DNA of 64,000 nt from Eretmocerus hayati. Its lineage: Eukaryota > Arthropoda > Insecta > Hymenoptera > Aphelinidae. Positions within the stretch are counted from its first letter, which is position 1, and the number at the start of each line of letters is the position of its first letter. The DNA is taken from positions 58,802,454-58,866,453 of the forward strand of contig CM056742.1 in the NCBI GenBank assembly GCA_029851415.1. The letters are read 5' to 3'. Positions 11,835 through 24,829 of the stretch are shown piece by piece. The position numbers and the translations under genes were made by a program. The notes beneath the pieces are model-generated. The model searched no databases. It was not told where the DNA came from and worked only from the letters and a program-made list of their open reading frames with translations.

Positions 11835-13430
11835 TTGAACGCAATCATTATCCACGATACAAAATGTTGTCCGCGGCATCTCAAGGGTAATCTTCTCGAC
11901 CACGAACTGTTGAAATCAGTCAAACCTGATTTCGAAGATACACTGATGTCAGAAGAAGAAGTATCTCGATTCATGAGCTCATTACGAGACTTGGCAGTAA
12001 GAAAGAAGAACGAAAGTAAAAATGAGTGTTCCCAACATGATGGAATCCCTTCGATCCTGTTATAAATATGTATATATATATGTATATTCTTCTTGAATTG
12101 TTTTTTGTAATTCCAAGGGTGTTTACTAGACATGGAGGATGAACATATCTCGGAAAAAGACTACACTAATCTTAGAGGCATCACAAAGGAAAACTTCGAT
12201 CACATCATATCTGTTAGTGAAAATAGCGAGAAGTGTAAACGCTACGAAAAAAAACCACTTCTGGAAGAATGTATTGTTTCATTACTAATGGAATTTAGGA
12301 CCAATATATCACTGGCAGTATTATCCTCTCTATTCAAAGCCGCCAGATCAATCATATCAAGAGTACCATACGAAAAACGCGTATTCCTGGATTTTCTACT
12401 CCCTCCGAGAGGTTGATCATCCCATGAGTATGTTTGAAGTGAGAGCTCTCAAATTGGCAGGAACATCACATATTGGTCACAAGACTTTCGTAGCGAATCA
12501 TACTAGATTCTTCGCTCAGAAGTTGTTGAATACAGGAGGAGACGCTATTATAATAGCAGATGCAACCTATTGTTACATTCAAAAGAGTGGAAGTTAGAAA
12601 TTCCAACGGATGAGATACTCTCTCCACAAAAATAGACCTCTGCTAAAACCGATGATACTCATGATCTCAACGGAATATATTCTGGCAGTTCTCAGACCAT
12701 ACTATGCGAATGGCAAGAATAATAATGCCAATATTCTCATTGATTTACTGGTAACTATCATGCTTGATATAGAACACGGGATGAGATCGCATAGATTTCT
12801 ATCTACATACGTATCATTCCTGTGTGAATATTGTTCTCGTCCTCAGAAAAGAGATTGTCACGGACTCAGAGAATGATTGCGGCAAGGCGACCACTTGATC
12901 GTTGATCGAAGATTCAGAGATGCCTTAGAATTTCTGGGAGAGGTCAGGTTGGAAACAAAAATGCCTTATTCTCTCCATAAGAACAAGTATCAGCATTCCA
13001 CAGAAAAATCAAATGAGTCGAGAATCGTTACTTTGATAAGTTCAGTCAAATGGCTCAAATGGCTTCTCCGAGGAAGTTTAGATCTGCAGTATCTTCATGC
13101 AGCAACAGTAGAATGATCGCTCAGCAATCGCGTTGACAGAATTTTCAACTCTCTTTCGCTTTACCCAGATCGTTAGTGGAACTTCCGATCATGCACAATG
13201 CACCAATTTCTCATTCTATTCAATAAAAGAAAAGTTGGTCAGAATGTGATTCGTATATTTTATCTCATTTACAGATGAGTTATTGAAGCTGTGAATGGTA
13301 TGATGGAGAAATGAGAAGCCCTCGGAAGCGCCTCCACTAACCAATAGATACTGAATATCAGTGATCATGTCAAGATTATGTGCGCACTCTGTAATGCATT
13401 CCGTCCATCTCGTGTATTTGATATACAGGG
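11835..13430 (+). pseudogene. Decayed DDE_Tnp_4-type (PIF/Harbinger-like) transposase
   Basis: Fragments in several frames line up in the order expected of a DDE_Tnp_4 transposase-like protein common in insect genomes. An N-terminal segment (11835-12065, with DTLMSEEEVSRF) is followed by a helix-turn-helix-like block (12132-12416). The first catalytic region lies near 12540-12600 (IIIADATYCYIQKS), then a PLLKPMILMIS block and YYANGKNN, the second acidic region (LIVDRRFRD, about 12895) and a terminal ALCNAFRPSR at 13380-13412. Stops and shifts occur at 12414, 12595, 12874 and beyond, so it is not functional. The gap at 12066-12131 may be an old intron. The family is recognised from memory of conserved blocks, and the superfamily name is less certain. 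Confidence 0.7.
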
Positions 13431-15015
13431 TGTCCGGAAAGTAAGAACCCCCCCTCCCCCCCATTTTTTCAAAAATGGTTGAGAATCAGGGAAAACCCCG
13501 GGAGATTATTGACATTTCAGTAAGAATATTTCAATAAAAGTTCTCTTCTGCTTATTCGGTCTATTCATAATACTCTCAGTAACCATACGTGGAGAGTACT
13601 GGAGATCTGACGGAACGAGGGGGTGAAATAGCTTGAATTTCATGAGAATTTTCGATTTTTCCGAGTATCAAATTCCTGTCGCCTCATCGCGGGATGGCTC
13701 CGGATATAATATGCTGAAATTGGGTGTATTTCATTGCTCTGGAAGGGTCGTGAGGTGAGCCTCAAGATGATTGAAGAGTACGTGAAGGAGTAGTGAGGCC
13801 CGCCGGTGTTCGGAGCACGAGAAACTAGAATCTATCAACGAGGCAAAACGTCTTTTTTCAGTAAACGGAAGCTCTATCGCTTTATAATAAGATAGTTTGG
13901 TCCCAATACATGGAATTGAAGAGTAATTCCACTTGTTTCCAAAGTCCTGAGATGATTTTTCCTGAGAAATTTAATGGATTTCGATGCCAAACATGCAATA
14001 TATACGAGCGGGAGTCCTCGCAACGTCCAGAGGATCAAGTGACTCCTACTAATTAGGATCAGGAATACTTTATTGTCGAGAATATGTAAAAGACGTAACA
14101 GAGCGAAGCATTTATTCTTGGAAAAAGTTATTTTTGGCAAAAAAATGCAGATTCCTCTGACCAGATATGCGAGACCGTGGGAGTTTTTTCCTTTCATCCG
14201 AAATTACACGCAAACTGCCATCTTTTCGGGGTAAGATCAAGTATGGTTCCCATTTGAATTTTTCGAGGAATTTGTGTTCATAAATTGACACTTGCATTTT
14301 TTGAGTGGTTTTTGATGATTATCTCAGATTTGAAGCGTTTTATCGAAAAATTGAAGAGGAATGAGAATGTTTATCTCAAAAATATCTCGAAAATGTCTCA
14401 TCCATTCTTCCTATTTTCGGCTTCACCTGACAAAAAATATCGGTTTTTGAGAATATTTCACTTCCTCATAGCTTGCAGTGAAGAATCCGCTGCGTTTTTC
14501 ATATGGAATGGAAGTTGAACACAGGATAAACATCCATGGTCCTCAAGATTTTCTGGTCAATTTGCATCCAGTTTGAGCAATCGTGCTTTCAAGCATGGAA
14601 TTTCCGAAAACTCAACAATCAGAGTGATTTCTTGGTAGCAGCCGCCTATTCCCCATCCTCAAAAACATCCAGATTAGTTTTTTCTCAATTTAAAATAGAA
14701 TCCCGTTGGATTCAAAGCGGGACAAGTGGCAGTTTCTGGGACAGAGACGAAAAACTGACTTACACGTGTATTCTAAATGGGGAGGTTTTTTTGTCTATAG
14801 CAAAAAACTGAAAGGGTTCCACGCGGAAAAAATTGACACGCATACTCTGACACTCAAAAGGAGTATCTGACCCCGCTTGGGCCAGATTTTGGCTTATTTG
14901 CAACAGTTCCTTTCCTTGAGGATATATGATGACAATGGTCAGAAATGCGGGTGTGGCCAACGGAAAAACTTCACTTGATTTCTTTCATCAGCGAACTACT
15001 ATTCAAATTCGTGCT
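13424..15015. other. Gene-free AT-rich region with a GGTGTCC-type element end
   Basis: At 13,424-13,444 the sequence ATACAGGGTGTCCGGAAAGT resembles the ends of many small insect DNA elements; no matching inverted end was found nearby. The rest holds only short chance frames. Confidence 0.35.
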
Positions 15016-15019
15016 TATT

Positions 15020-15480
15020 TTGAGCTGAAAACGTATACTCGCAGGTTCTGGAGATCGCAGATCACGAATATGGAGTCAGAATCTCGATTTTCTCGAATCT
15101 GAGAATGCGGTTTCAAGTTGGCGAAATGAAAATTTCTGAAACCTCCTTCTCCGAGCTCAAAATACTTTTCTCGGGGTCTTTTGGGGTCGCTGATCACGGG
15201 AATGGCATCAGAAATGCAAAATTTCTTCATCCAAGATGGCAGACGCAAGATGGCGGAACGAGATTTTCTAAAAACTGCTCTCTTGATCTCAGAAGATGAT
15301 TCTCGGGGTTTTTCAGGGTCACTGATCACGAGAATGGAACCAGAAATGCAAATTTCCCAGATCCAAGAGAGCGGGCCCTAAATATTGAGGGATGAACTGG
15401 TAAATTCGAGTTTCGGGACTCCTTTTGAGGGTTTTTCTGGATCGCTCATATGATTTGGAAGGTAGCATTGATCTGAATTC
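15020..15480. repeat. Diverged ~135-bp tandem repeat, three to four units
   Basis: A GATCACGA/GATCACGGG/GATCACGAG core preceded by TCTCGGGGT..TTTT.GGGTC recurs near 15,059, 15,193 and 15,329. Each is followed by GGAAT..G...CAGAAATGCAAA-type sequence. The units are well diverged, typical of an old satellite-like array. No coding potential was seen. Confidence 0.6.
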
Positions 15481-15539
15481 ATTCTCGCTATAGCTGGGAT
15501 ATCGGAAGACGATATGGGGGAATAGCTCTCGAATTCAAA

Positions 15540-16760
15540 TCATAGGAAGCCAACAAACTCCCAAGCTCCCAAGCCCACGAACCCGCTAGACCTCTAATTG
15601 AGTACTTTGTCGATGAGGAGTGGATGGTCAACTCCCGTACCCAAACCTAGGAAGGCAAGGGAACTCCGAGCTCCCAAATTCACAAGCCCACTCCGTCTCA
15701 AATTGATTGCTTCGGTGACTAGAAGTGACAGGGTGATCCAGAACAGAAAACCCAGAAGGTCAGCAAAACCCCAAACTTACATACTTTTAGACCCGCTCCG
15801 TCTCGAGTTGGATGCTGCGGAAACTAGAGAAGAATGGGTTACTTCCATATCCGAATCATAGGAAGGCAAGAAAACTCGAAGCTTCCGAATCCACAAACCA
15901 GCTTCGCCAGTTAACCGCTCTGGTGATTAGAAGATCACATTCATGGGAGCTGTTTGTTGTAGCATTATACTCTACAGAGGCCAAGTCACTCATCAATGTA
16001 CAGCTGCACTTGCTTTATGACGACGACTGCGGGCCCGCTTGTACCTTGACCAGCCGCCAATACTGGGTTTTCTACACCCTACATCGTAAATCACTGATTC
16101 ATGCCTACCGTGACGGCATTGGCGCCTTCACCCAGGGACTTGGCTAGACGGATCTATTGTCCACCGTCACCACGAAGAGTGCCCAGGTTACAGGCATACA
16201 TCAGTGCTTTATGATTCACAGAAGTGTATCTCAAATGTTGCCGGAGGGGTATCTGGTTAAGAAGCTCCGAGGTCAGTTGACTTCCCTCATTCTGGTGTCA
16301 ATACACTTGGGGCTCGAATCCCTCGTCAGCATACTGACTCTGAAGAAAGGAAGGGAGGGGTGAGTTCATGGATTTGTGACTTTGGAGTTTCGTTGCTCTC
16401 CCGAAATTCCGATCTGAGAATCACCCAATCACTTCTAGTCAACAGAGTACTCAACTCGAACCGGAGAGGGTTTGTAGATCAACGAGCTTGAAGTCTTCTT
16501 GCCTCCCCAGGATTTGGGTATGAGAGTCACCCATTCACTCCTCTCCGCCAAAATACTCATCACGAGGGCGAGCGGGTTCGCGGATGCAGAAAGTTGGGGT
16601 TTTGCTGCTCTGATGGGTTTCGGGTTTGTGAATCACCCTGTCACTCCTAGTCAGCCGAGCATTCAACTTGAGACGGAGCAGGTCCGCAGGTTTGACAGCT
16701 TGAGATTTTGTTGACTTTCTGGGTTTTAGGTTGTGAATCACCCTGTTTTTGGCTCAGACA
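15540..16760. repeat. Two oppositely oriented arrays of a ~104-bp repeat
   Basis: A unit containing CCGCTCCGTCTC..GTTGA and AGTGACAGGGTGAT recurs about four times on the plus strand (15,540-15,930) and about four times on the minus strand (16,380-16,760). Roughly 450 bp of unrelated sequence separates the arrays. Units are imperfect. Together they form a large imperfect inverted repeat directly beside the palindrome at 16,743. Confidence 0.6.
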
Positions 16761-18202
16761 TATATGATTCTAGGGATGAAATGAGAAGACGCATATTCTT
16801 TTTGTCTTGCCTCAACCCATTTTCCTCTCAAATGTCACTATATTTTCGTTTCAAGCCTGAAAATCAATTTTCATTAAAAAAAACTCTAAAAATTGAGAAA
16901 CTCACCGATTTCTTCAAATCTTCCGTTAAATCTTATTCAGTATGATCAATTACACTATAGTACATCAAAAAAAAAAGAATCACCTGAGAATATTTTGTGG
17001 CCTTCTCAAATTTTAGTATTTCGTGAGGAACGCTCAAAACTCGTTTTCTCAAAAACGTCATCTTCAGAGTCGATGAAAAATTTTTTGGTAGTACTCTGAA
17101 ACAAGACAAATATAGGAAAGTTGGTCTGGTTGGTCTTACTTCGTTCACAGGTAGAGTGCGTAAAGATTACAGGTTCTTACTAAACCCGATATGAATCGAA
17201 TCAATTCGGCCTCCTGCCTTTGTCTGTGTACTCCAGATAATTCTTTTACGAATGGCTGCATTCGGATTCTGCGTTAACCACTATACGCCAAGAACTGAAA
17301 TAAACATGATTGTTGGGTTTCAAAGACACTCATCCCCTCTCACCTGATGTATTCGCGATTGACGAACCCAGGCTCCTAATTGCCCGAACAGCTAAGCATC
17401 CATGGGAGGATGTTATGTACTAATGCGAATCAAACTCGGACCCAGTTTCACAAAATGGGACTCAAGGTATGTGCTTCCATCGCGAATGAATCAGGTGAGA
17501 AAGGATGAATGTCTGTAAAACCCAACAATCATGTTCATTTCAGTTTTGTGTAGTAGACTTCACGCAGAATCCGAATGCAGCCTCTCGTAAAAGAATTATC
17601 TGGAGTACACAGAGAAAGGCAGGGGGCCGAATTGATTTGATTCATATCGATTTTAGTAAGAACCCTTAATCTTTGGACAATTGAATGTACTGTTAGAAAA
17701 TTGGAATATATTCTAGGTGCCATCAGCATGATCTTCACGAACGAGAGGCTTTCGATCCATTTTCATTCGAATCTGCTCCATATGTCCACTCTGAACGGAG
17801 TAAGACCAACCAGACCAACTTTCCCATATTTGACTTCCCATTCTCGTTTCGGAGTACTGCCAAAAAATTTTTCATCGACTTTGAAGATAATATTTTCGAG
17901 AAAACGGGTTTTGAGCGTTTTTCACTGAATACTGAAATTTGAGAAGGCCACAAAATATTCTCAGGTTATTCTTGTATTTTTCCATGTACTATAGTGTACT
18001 TGATCATACTAAATGAGATTCAGCGAAAGATTTGGGGAAATTGGTGAGTTTTTCAACTTTAAGCATTATTCTTAATGGAAATTGATTCTTCGGCTCTATA
18101 CGAAAATACAGCGGCATTTGAGGAGAAAACGGTTTGGGACAAAACGGAAAAATACGTTTCTTCTCATTTTGTTTCTAGAATCATATAGGTCAGAGCCAAG
18201 AA
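16743..18202. mobile_element. 1.46-kb palindromic foldback element
   Basis: The left arm (16,743 to about 17,365) and right arm (about 17,478 to 18,202) are inverted copies. The outer ends read TTGGCTC.GAC.TATATGATTCTAG on both sides. The inner ends share CTCACCTGAT near 17,340 and 17,490. The short loop at 17,366-17,477 is unique. Arms differ by scattered substitutions and small gaps. No open frame suggests a transposase, and a target duplication could not be read. Confidence 0.8.
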
Positions 18203-20015
18203 AATCTATTTTTTACCATTTTGACCGGGTGATCTTATCTAGAATCAGTCGAAATGTTATGTCAAAGAAGAACCTGGGATCTCTCTCCCATCTCGCTTGA
18301 TGGAGACGTGGTATCCTCAGTGGAAGCAGTCTTTTTCTGGTCGGCGACGATGGCCTGAAGCGCAGTGAGGCGGGCGAGTTGTTTGGCTCGCTCCAATCAC
18401 TCGAGCTATGATCTTTCAACTGAGAACAACTCTTAGAGCTGAACAGACAACAACATTTCCACGATTCATCCATATCATTCGTTGGTCTGGCCTAAACCCG
18501 CCAGAGATGAAGCTGTGGTGATATACCTGGAGATTAGTGTTAGTGAGGAGGAATACCCACATTATTTTGATCAAAAGTCGTTCAGAACGAGCATTTAGTC
18601 AGGATTCAGTGTCATTCTTCCACGAATATTATCCATATTGGTTTCATCACATTCAACAGTACACGCGTATGTGATGTCAATGCATGTTAGAGACTCACTG
18701 GTCTGCAAAATATGTAAAATACTCATGAAGATTTACGATAGATATGGAAAAGACAAGACCTTTCTATCTCATTGTTCTTGAATGACTAGGTTTTATCATA
18801 TCCACGAATCATCAGAGTTGATCTTGAATCCCTAAGGTTGAGAGTGATCTCGAGAGTTTATTATCAGCGCCCAAGACTTGTTAAGTTCGGATTTCAATTT
18901 CGAAAACAGCCAAAATTTGTCATAGCGAGCGGACTTTGGAGTCCATATATCACAGTATTCTTCAAATGTCGACGAAGAATAAGATTTATCACGATCATCC
19001 CGAGTGCCAAAATCGCATACTACGAGTTGTATGTGAGTTCAATAGATTACATCTGGAATTGATCATCTATTGATTGAACAGGAAGAGTGATATAATTTTG
19101 TTCCAATGAGGTTGTAATCTCAGCCCTATTCGCTCTCTTAACCTTTCCGAGTGAGCCTCCGCCCCTCCCGTTGTGGCAAATTGGAAACCGTGAGATTCAC
19201 TCGAGCATGAGTGGAGTTTTCACCCCAAAAGAGTTTCGGAGTTACCACGAAGAAGGGGGAGCGGGTAACCGGGGAAGGTCGGGAGAGCGCTCACAACAAA
19301 AGAGGGCGACGGATGAAAAGTTCTAATATCCCAATTGGCGATCGGAGGATGTCATTGATGTTCAAACATGACTGTAGGACATGATTAATACCTCAGTGAA
19401 TTAAAAAATAATGTATTATTTGTTCAAAAATTATAGATCAGTTGTAGATTCACCTCTTGGGGTCTCTTTCCGATCGATCAAACGAATGTTCGCCCATATC
19501 TGTGATATGCATCGCTCTACGGGGATTCTGACATGACACACGCGTTCAAATGTGCACGACTATCACATGTAGTGTTATAAATATGGGTTATCTTGGAATG
19601 GCCCTGAATCCTGACTAAATGTTCGTATTAAACGGCCTCTCATCAAAACAACGTAGGTATTCCACTCCACTAAATCTCAATGTCTATGACCACAGCATCA
19701 TCTCTGGCGGGTAACGACTGATATGGATGAATATACGTGGGAACGTTGTTGTCTGTTCAGCTCTGAGAGTTATTCTGAGTTGAACAATCATAGCTCGAGT
19801 GTTTGGGAAAGGATCGTTGAAGTATCAAAACGCGTGAATTTGAATAACACAAAAATGACGATTATTTTAAAAATCCCCGACCGATGATTTTAATTCTTAC
19901 TGGAAAATGATCTGAGGACTTGCCCAAAACATATCCAATTAGTATTTTTCATGATCACGCACCTAACACTCTTTCGCCGTTCCGACCCGCCGTGGGGGGC
20001 TCATATAGACCGAAA
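18203..20015. other. Gene-free region, possible LTR-like remnant
   Basis: Around 18,265-18,300 the words AAGAACCTGGGATC and TCTCGCTTGA recur in the same order as in the putative gypsy LTR at 31,050-31,110. This may be a fragment of a related LTR. Otherwise the sequence is unremarkable AT-rich DNA. Confidence 0.3.
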
Positions 20016-20019
20016 GTGT

Positions 20020-20360
20020 ACTGAGTGATTTGTAGTGAGTGGGTCAATCACTACCGTGTGTGTTGTAATGTGCGGTCGCATCACAAACTGGATGTATGCG
20101 TGCCATTTTCTGTAATGAGTGAGACGATTACAAATACGTGTATGGTTATGCGCGGCCGCATCACGATTTGGGTTTAGCGTGTCATGGTCGGCAATGAGTG
20201 GTTCGATAACTTGCGCGTGTATTGTAATGCGTGGTCGCATTACGAATCAAAGGTGCCAAATTCCGTGTGTAACGGACGATCACGATAGTATTGTAATGCG
20301 TCTCGACATCATATATGTGCGTGAATTTGACGTGTGTCATATGTGGAATCACGGTGCGAA
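20020..20360. repeat. Diverged ~80-bp tandem repeat
   Basis: The word GTAATG.GCGGTCGCATCAC and close variants recur near 20,064, 20,147, 20,224 and 20,292, with a shared GTAATGAGTG. segment between them. About four imperfect units are present. Confidence 0.6.
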
Positions 20361-20379
20361 TATGTTTATCGATTAATCA

Positions 20380-23300
20380 ATTCCTTAGATCCAGATGCGT
20401 GCATCAATCGCTCGGGGATCGATGAGTATATGAGTATCGTGGTTTGCTTTTTCGCAACTAGTCTTTCGTCGTCTCATATATTCAAACATGGGTTCATATG
20501 GGAATAGTAATTCGGAGGACAGATAAAGCATGATAACATGATCAAAATGGTCATAATGGTTATTAATTTGATTTTTTGTTAGTATGTTCAACAAATAGAA
20601 AAATTAGGTGCGTCTGTAAAACGCTCGATTGACGACGGAGTCATGATGGTTCGATGGAGAGTAGTACTATTTGATCGAATCTTTCGTAATTCGTTTGCCA
20701 TATTATATATCTTTCCATTTATCTTGGAGTTAGATAATTGATTTGTACTAATTCGAGGTGTAATCGACGAGGGACACTTTCTCGTTATTACACGTGCACT
20801 GTGGTTCTTGTCTCTCATGTTAACATCTATTTTGATCAAAGGGCGTGGTAACGCCTTGCGGGCGAGTATATGAAAGAGAAGAACATGTGAGAAAGAGAGA
20901 GAGAGCGCGCGCAAGGCCGCCGTGCCTCATATACGCCTAGTTGGGCCGTTTTAACCTCACACATTTTTCCGAAATTACTTATTTCATGCTTTTCTGGGTT
21001 ACGGGGGGTCTTGATCCCTCTGAACCCGTTATTTCGATATTCACCAAGAATATTGGCAAGTCGTTTCACCGCTGACAGCATTCAGTGCCGAAATATGTAG
21101 TTCTCTAATTTCGACCCTTCCCAATTCTTCCGCGTCAAGATTTCAGCCGCGTGAAGACACTCGAAGTCGAACATATTCGATCGTTGAAGTCGACCACGCG
21201 GGATGGTCGACCGCGAGACCGGATGATATTTTGATGCGGCTGCGTGTGTAGCAGATGGTGTCAGATGGCGTTACCATCCCGTTTGTGCTGTATTCTTTTC
21301 ACTATTTCGATTATAAATTTTATGTATAGAGATAACCGCAGAGATTGAATGCCGATGGATGCCAAACGTAATTGTTGGAGGAATGAGAGCCACCTATTGT
21401 TGTGTGTTTTTTTGTCTGGATTGATATGAGAATAATAAGCCAAAGGGCAAAATGTGTGTCATTCTCGCTGTTGTGCAGTGTCAAGAATTGATCGTCAAAA
21501 ATATTCGGAAAATTTGGTATTTGATCTTGAGGAAAAATGAGTGCCAGTATCAATCTTCATTTCAGCAGTGTGTTGACTCCCAGTTTCTTCAATACTTCAG
21601 ATAGACCCAACACTGAAGCTTCAAGTTATGCGTCTCAAAGAAAAGTTCATCATAAACCACGCTAGTTGAAGAAGAGTGCGATGAATAAAATATCCTATGT
21701 GTTGCTTTTCGTGTCTCGACAATAACCTGTTGATGTCCAACACAAGAGGGATCTTCTCTGACATCCAGATGTTGTGAGACAGGTCAGTTCTATATTGATG
21801 ACTGACCAAGAACATGTGATATATGAGGGTTTCCATGGAACATTTGACTATTGACCCTCTAAAATAAAAAAAAAAATTTCTCATTGCACACGTTTAAAAT
21901 GGGTTTCATGTGATTCTTATACCTCGAAAACATGTGAAAAAAGTGGTGCCACTCTCTTCCAAGCCGAGGTATCTGGTTCAGAACGAATTGTACGGAATTT
22001 CACACTTGAAACATTCGTGAATCAACTTCAATCGAACAGATTCGATTCAAAACATTGTCTAGACGATCGATACGGATTATATTTTGCCTGACTTGACTTT
22101 AAGATGAATTTCATCATTGATTTCTCCGAAATTCGATGTAAATTTCCAAAATCGAGTCAAGAGCTATGAGTCTCATTTCAATTTCTAGAATACACTGTGG
22201 TGTTATTTTGTTCATTTTTCAGCCGCATACTATGTGAAAATCAAGAAAATCGCGATACCATCACATTTAGCGGCTTATTTAGCTTACCATCCGGATTCAA
22301 ATATGTCTCCTCAGCTTCTCACAGAAATACCGATCGACAATTGTAACTCAGAACTGTGCGGTTATATCCCTTTTGCGATGAGGAAAAAAGAGCACAACAT
22401 TCCAATCCTGTGCTTTACGTTTCCTGAGTATGCCATCAAAAAATGACCGTTTTGAGAGCCAGTGGCGCGATAACTTTATGAGCTTTGAAGCTTTATAAAA
22501 TTTGTCCGGATCAACGCACACTCACAAACCAAACGGGATTCGATTCATCTTCTTTTCAACTTCGAAAACTCATTGCTAAATTTCCCGTTTTGCACAAGGT
22601 ATTTCATCAATTTCGTAAACAATAGCCAGAAAAAGTTTTCCCACAAAACTCAGTTACATCGATGAATGAGAGTTAATATCATAGCCAAATCAGCGCACAC
22701 CTCTGAATCAAAGATTTTCTCAAAATATGAGATTAGTATATGGATATATCATCCCACCGAAGTAGTTGAGGCATAGGTATTTTAGTTACAGCCTTATCAA
22801 TTCAAAAAAATCGCGTTGGTACGTTTGTAAACTACCCAAAAATCATCCTTTGCGGTCTGCTATTGACAAATCAGGATGCGTTTCAACAAAAAAGAATTTA
22901 GTCCATATTGAATGATGCCAAATACTATAGAATGCCACTCCTGCGCACTCCGAATAGTTCAAAATACTCTTGGAACACTGCAGTAACACAAAAGTTGAAA
23001 GTTCCGTGGAAACTCCCATATAAGCACTGATCTCTGGTGCTCCTCTGGTTACTTTTGAATAGCATACCTCCATTGCGTAATACTTTAATCCGAAAGTCTC
23101 AGCTAGGCTCTTACTCATATGGTAGGTATACGGATTTTACTTTCGTGGCGTGCCACTCACATTCTTGCAATATACTTTGAGAGCATGATGACATAGGTCA
23201 ATTTTTTATTAGGATTAGGAAGTTATACAAGGTTCATCTGTTCCATCAAGAGTATTATGGAGGAAGAAAGGCACATTTACGCTCGTGGTGGGAATTGGTA

Positions 23301-23985
23301 AGTTCAAATTGAAAAATTAGTGGTTGAAAAGTCAATCACTAAACGAACTGGATCCATACATCAATCCGGATGTATCTTGAGGATCATTTCATCACAAATC
23401 TAAACAGACATCACATAACGTTATTGAACCTTCATTTCCCTCAGAATGAGTTTGGACGGATTGCTCCAACTTCTTGATGTGGTACGAATCACCAATGCCC
23501 TAGATGGAATGTGTTTTAGTTTTTGGCTCTTGAAAAATATTGAGCAACAGATGCAGTGTCATAATTCTATGTTTCATTTATTGATTAGTTATTAAGTATT
23601 CACTTTGATAGTTAGCATCCTTTCTTGCTGAAGAGTGGACGAACCAACTCATGAGGGTAATTTCCACAATCTAGATGTTCCTCGTGATCCACAAATGTTC
23701 GCTTGCAAGCACCATCACAAGCTGGTTAGGAGTCTTTGCATCAATTCAAGTCAATTTCATTAACTAATTCCAAGTCTCGCTATCAAAAATACAAAGTTGT
23801 ACTTCGCCAAGTTTTTCTTTGCTCATGATCAAAAAATATTCATCTTGGAATTGAGCACACTAGTGTTCATTAGGAGGATGATTTTTATGGATGAGATAAA
23901 TAGAATTTTGTTGTGTTTTTCCATGTGCTACTATTTACAGCATATTTTTCAAACTGAGAATATTCAGTCATTACCATAGCCAAGT
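20380..23985. other. Gene-free AT-rich stretch
   Basis: Only short, compositionally ordinary frames on both strands. Apart from a short GA/GC simple stretch near 20,890-20,920 I found nothing to annotate. Confidence 0.4.
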
Positions 23986-23989
23986 GTTG

Positions 23990-24820
23990 AAATCCCCCCC
24001 CCCCCCACCTCCCCTACTTCACTATTCCCAAAAGTCTAACTTGGCGAGTCTGGCCATCCTTCCCCTCTGAAATTTTATCTGGGATCAAAATATGAATTTC
24101 AATTCTTGGGAGTCATGAGATCAGGGAAAACATGTCGGGTAACTATTTAGCCAAATCTAAACGTGAAACGAAAGAAAAGAGAATGAAAAATACTAATTTC
24201 AACCCTTGAGAGTCATGAAATCAAGAAAAGTATGTCGATTAATTATTTTGCAGAATCTTAACGTGAGACGCATAGATGAGGATTGATAGAATTACAATTT
24301 GATTCTTTCGGTAATTTTGACTCAACTTGAGTTACTCACCATCTCTACTGATACATTGAGAATTATCATCTATTTAGACCCATGAGAAGAAGACGGGAAC
24401 CAGAAGATTCAATCCAGCACTGATTGCTTTAGTTCAGTCTCCTTCCCATGGGTCTAAATAGATGATAATTCTCAATAAATCAGTAGAGATGGTGAGTAAC
24501 TCAAGTTGAGTCAAAATTACCGAAAAAATCAAATTGTAATTCTATCAATCCTCATCCATAAAGATTCTGCAAAACAATTCCTCGACATACATTTCTTGAT
24601 CTCACGACTCTCAAGATTCGAAATGAGTATTTTTCATTCTCTTTCTATTTGTTTCACGTTTAGATTTGGCTCAATATTTACTTAACATGTCTTCCCTGAT
24701 CTCAAGACTCTCAAGAATTGAAATTCATATTTTGATGCCAGATAGAATTTCAGAGAGGAAGGATGGCCATACTCGCCAAGTTAGACTTTTGGAAAAAGTG
24801 AAGTGGGGGGAGAAGGGGGA
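23990..24820. mobile_element. 0.83-kb palindromic foldback element
   Basis: The left arm (about 23,998-24,383) and right arm (about 24,448-24,815) are inverted copies. Landmarks are AAAGTCTAACTTGGCGAGT on the left and its complement near 24,775, and TAGACCCATG near 24,376 mirrored at 24,449. The loop is about 65 bp. The left end is bordered by a C-run (23,995-24,006) and the right end by a G-rich stretch, which hides the exact ends. Non-coding. Confidence 0.75.
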
Positions 24821-24829
24821 AGTGAATAA

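Noticed and set aside
13424..13450. Transposon end with GGTGTCC motif
   Set aside because: No inverted partner nearby, so no element can be delimited.
18213..18473. Solo LTR of the gypsy family
   Set aside because: Only two short words are shared with the putative LTR at 31 kb; not enough to call.
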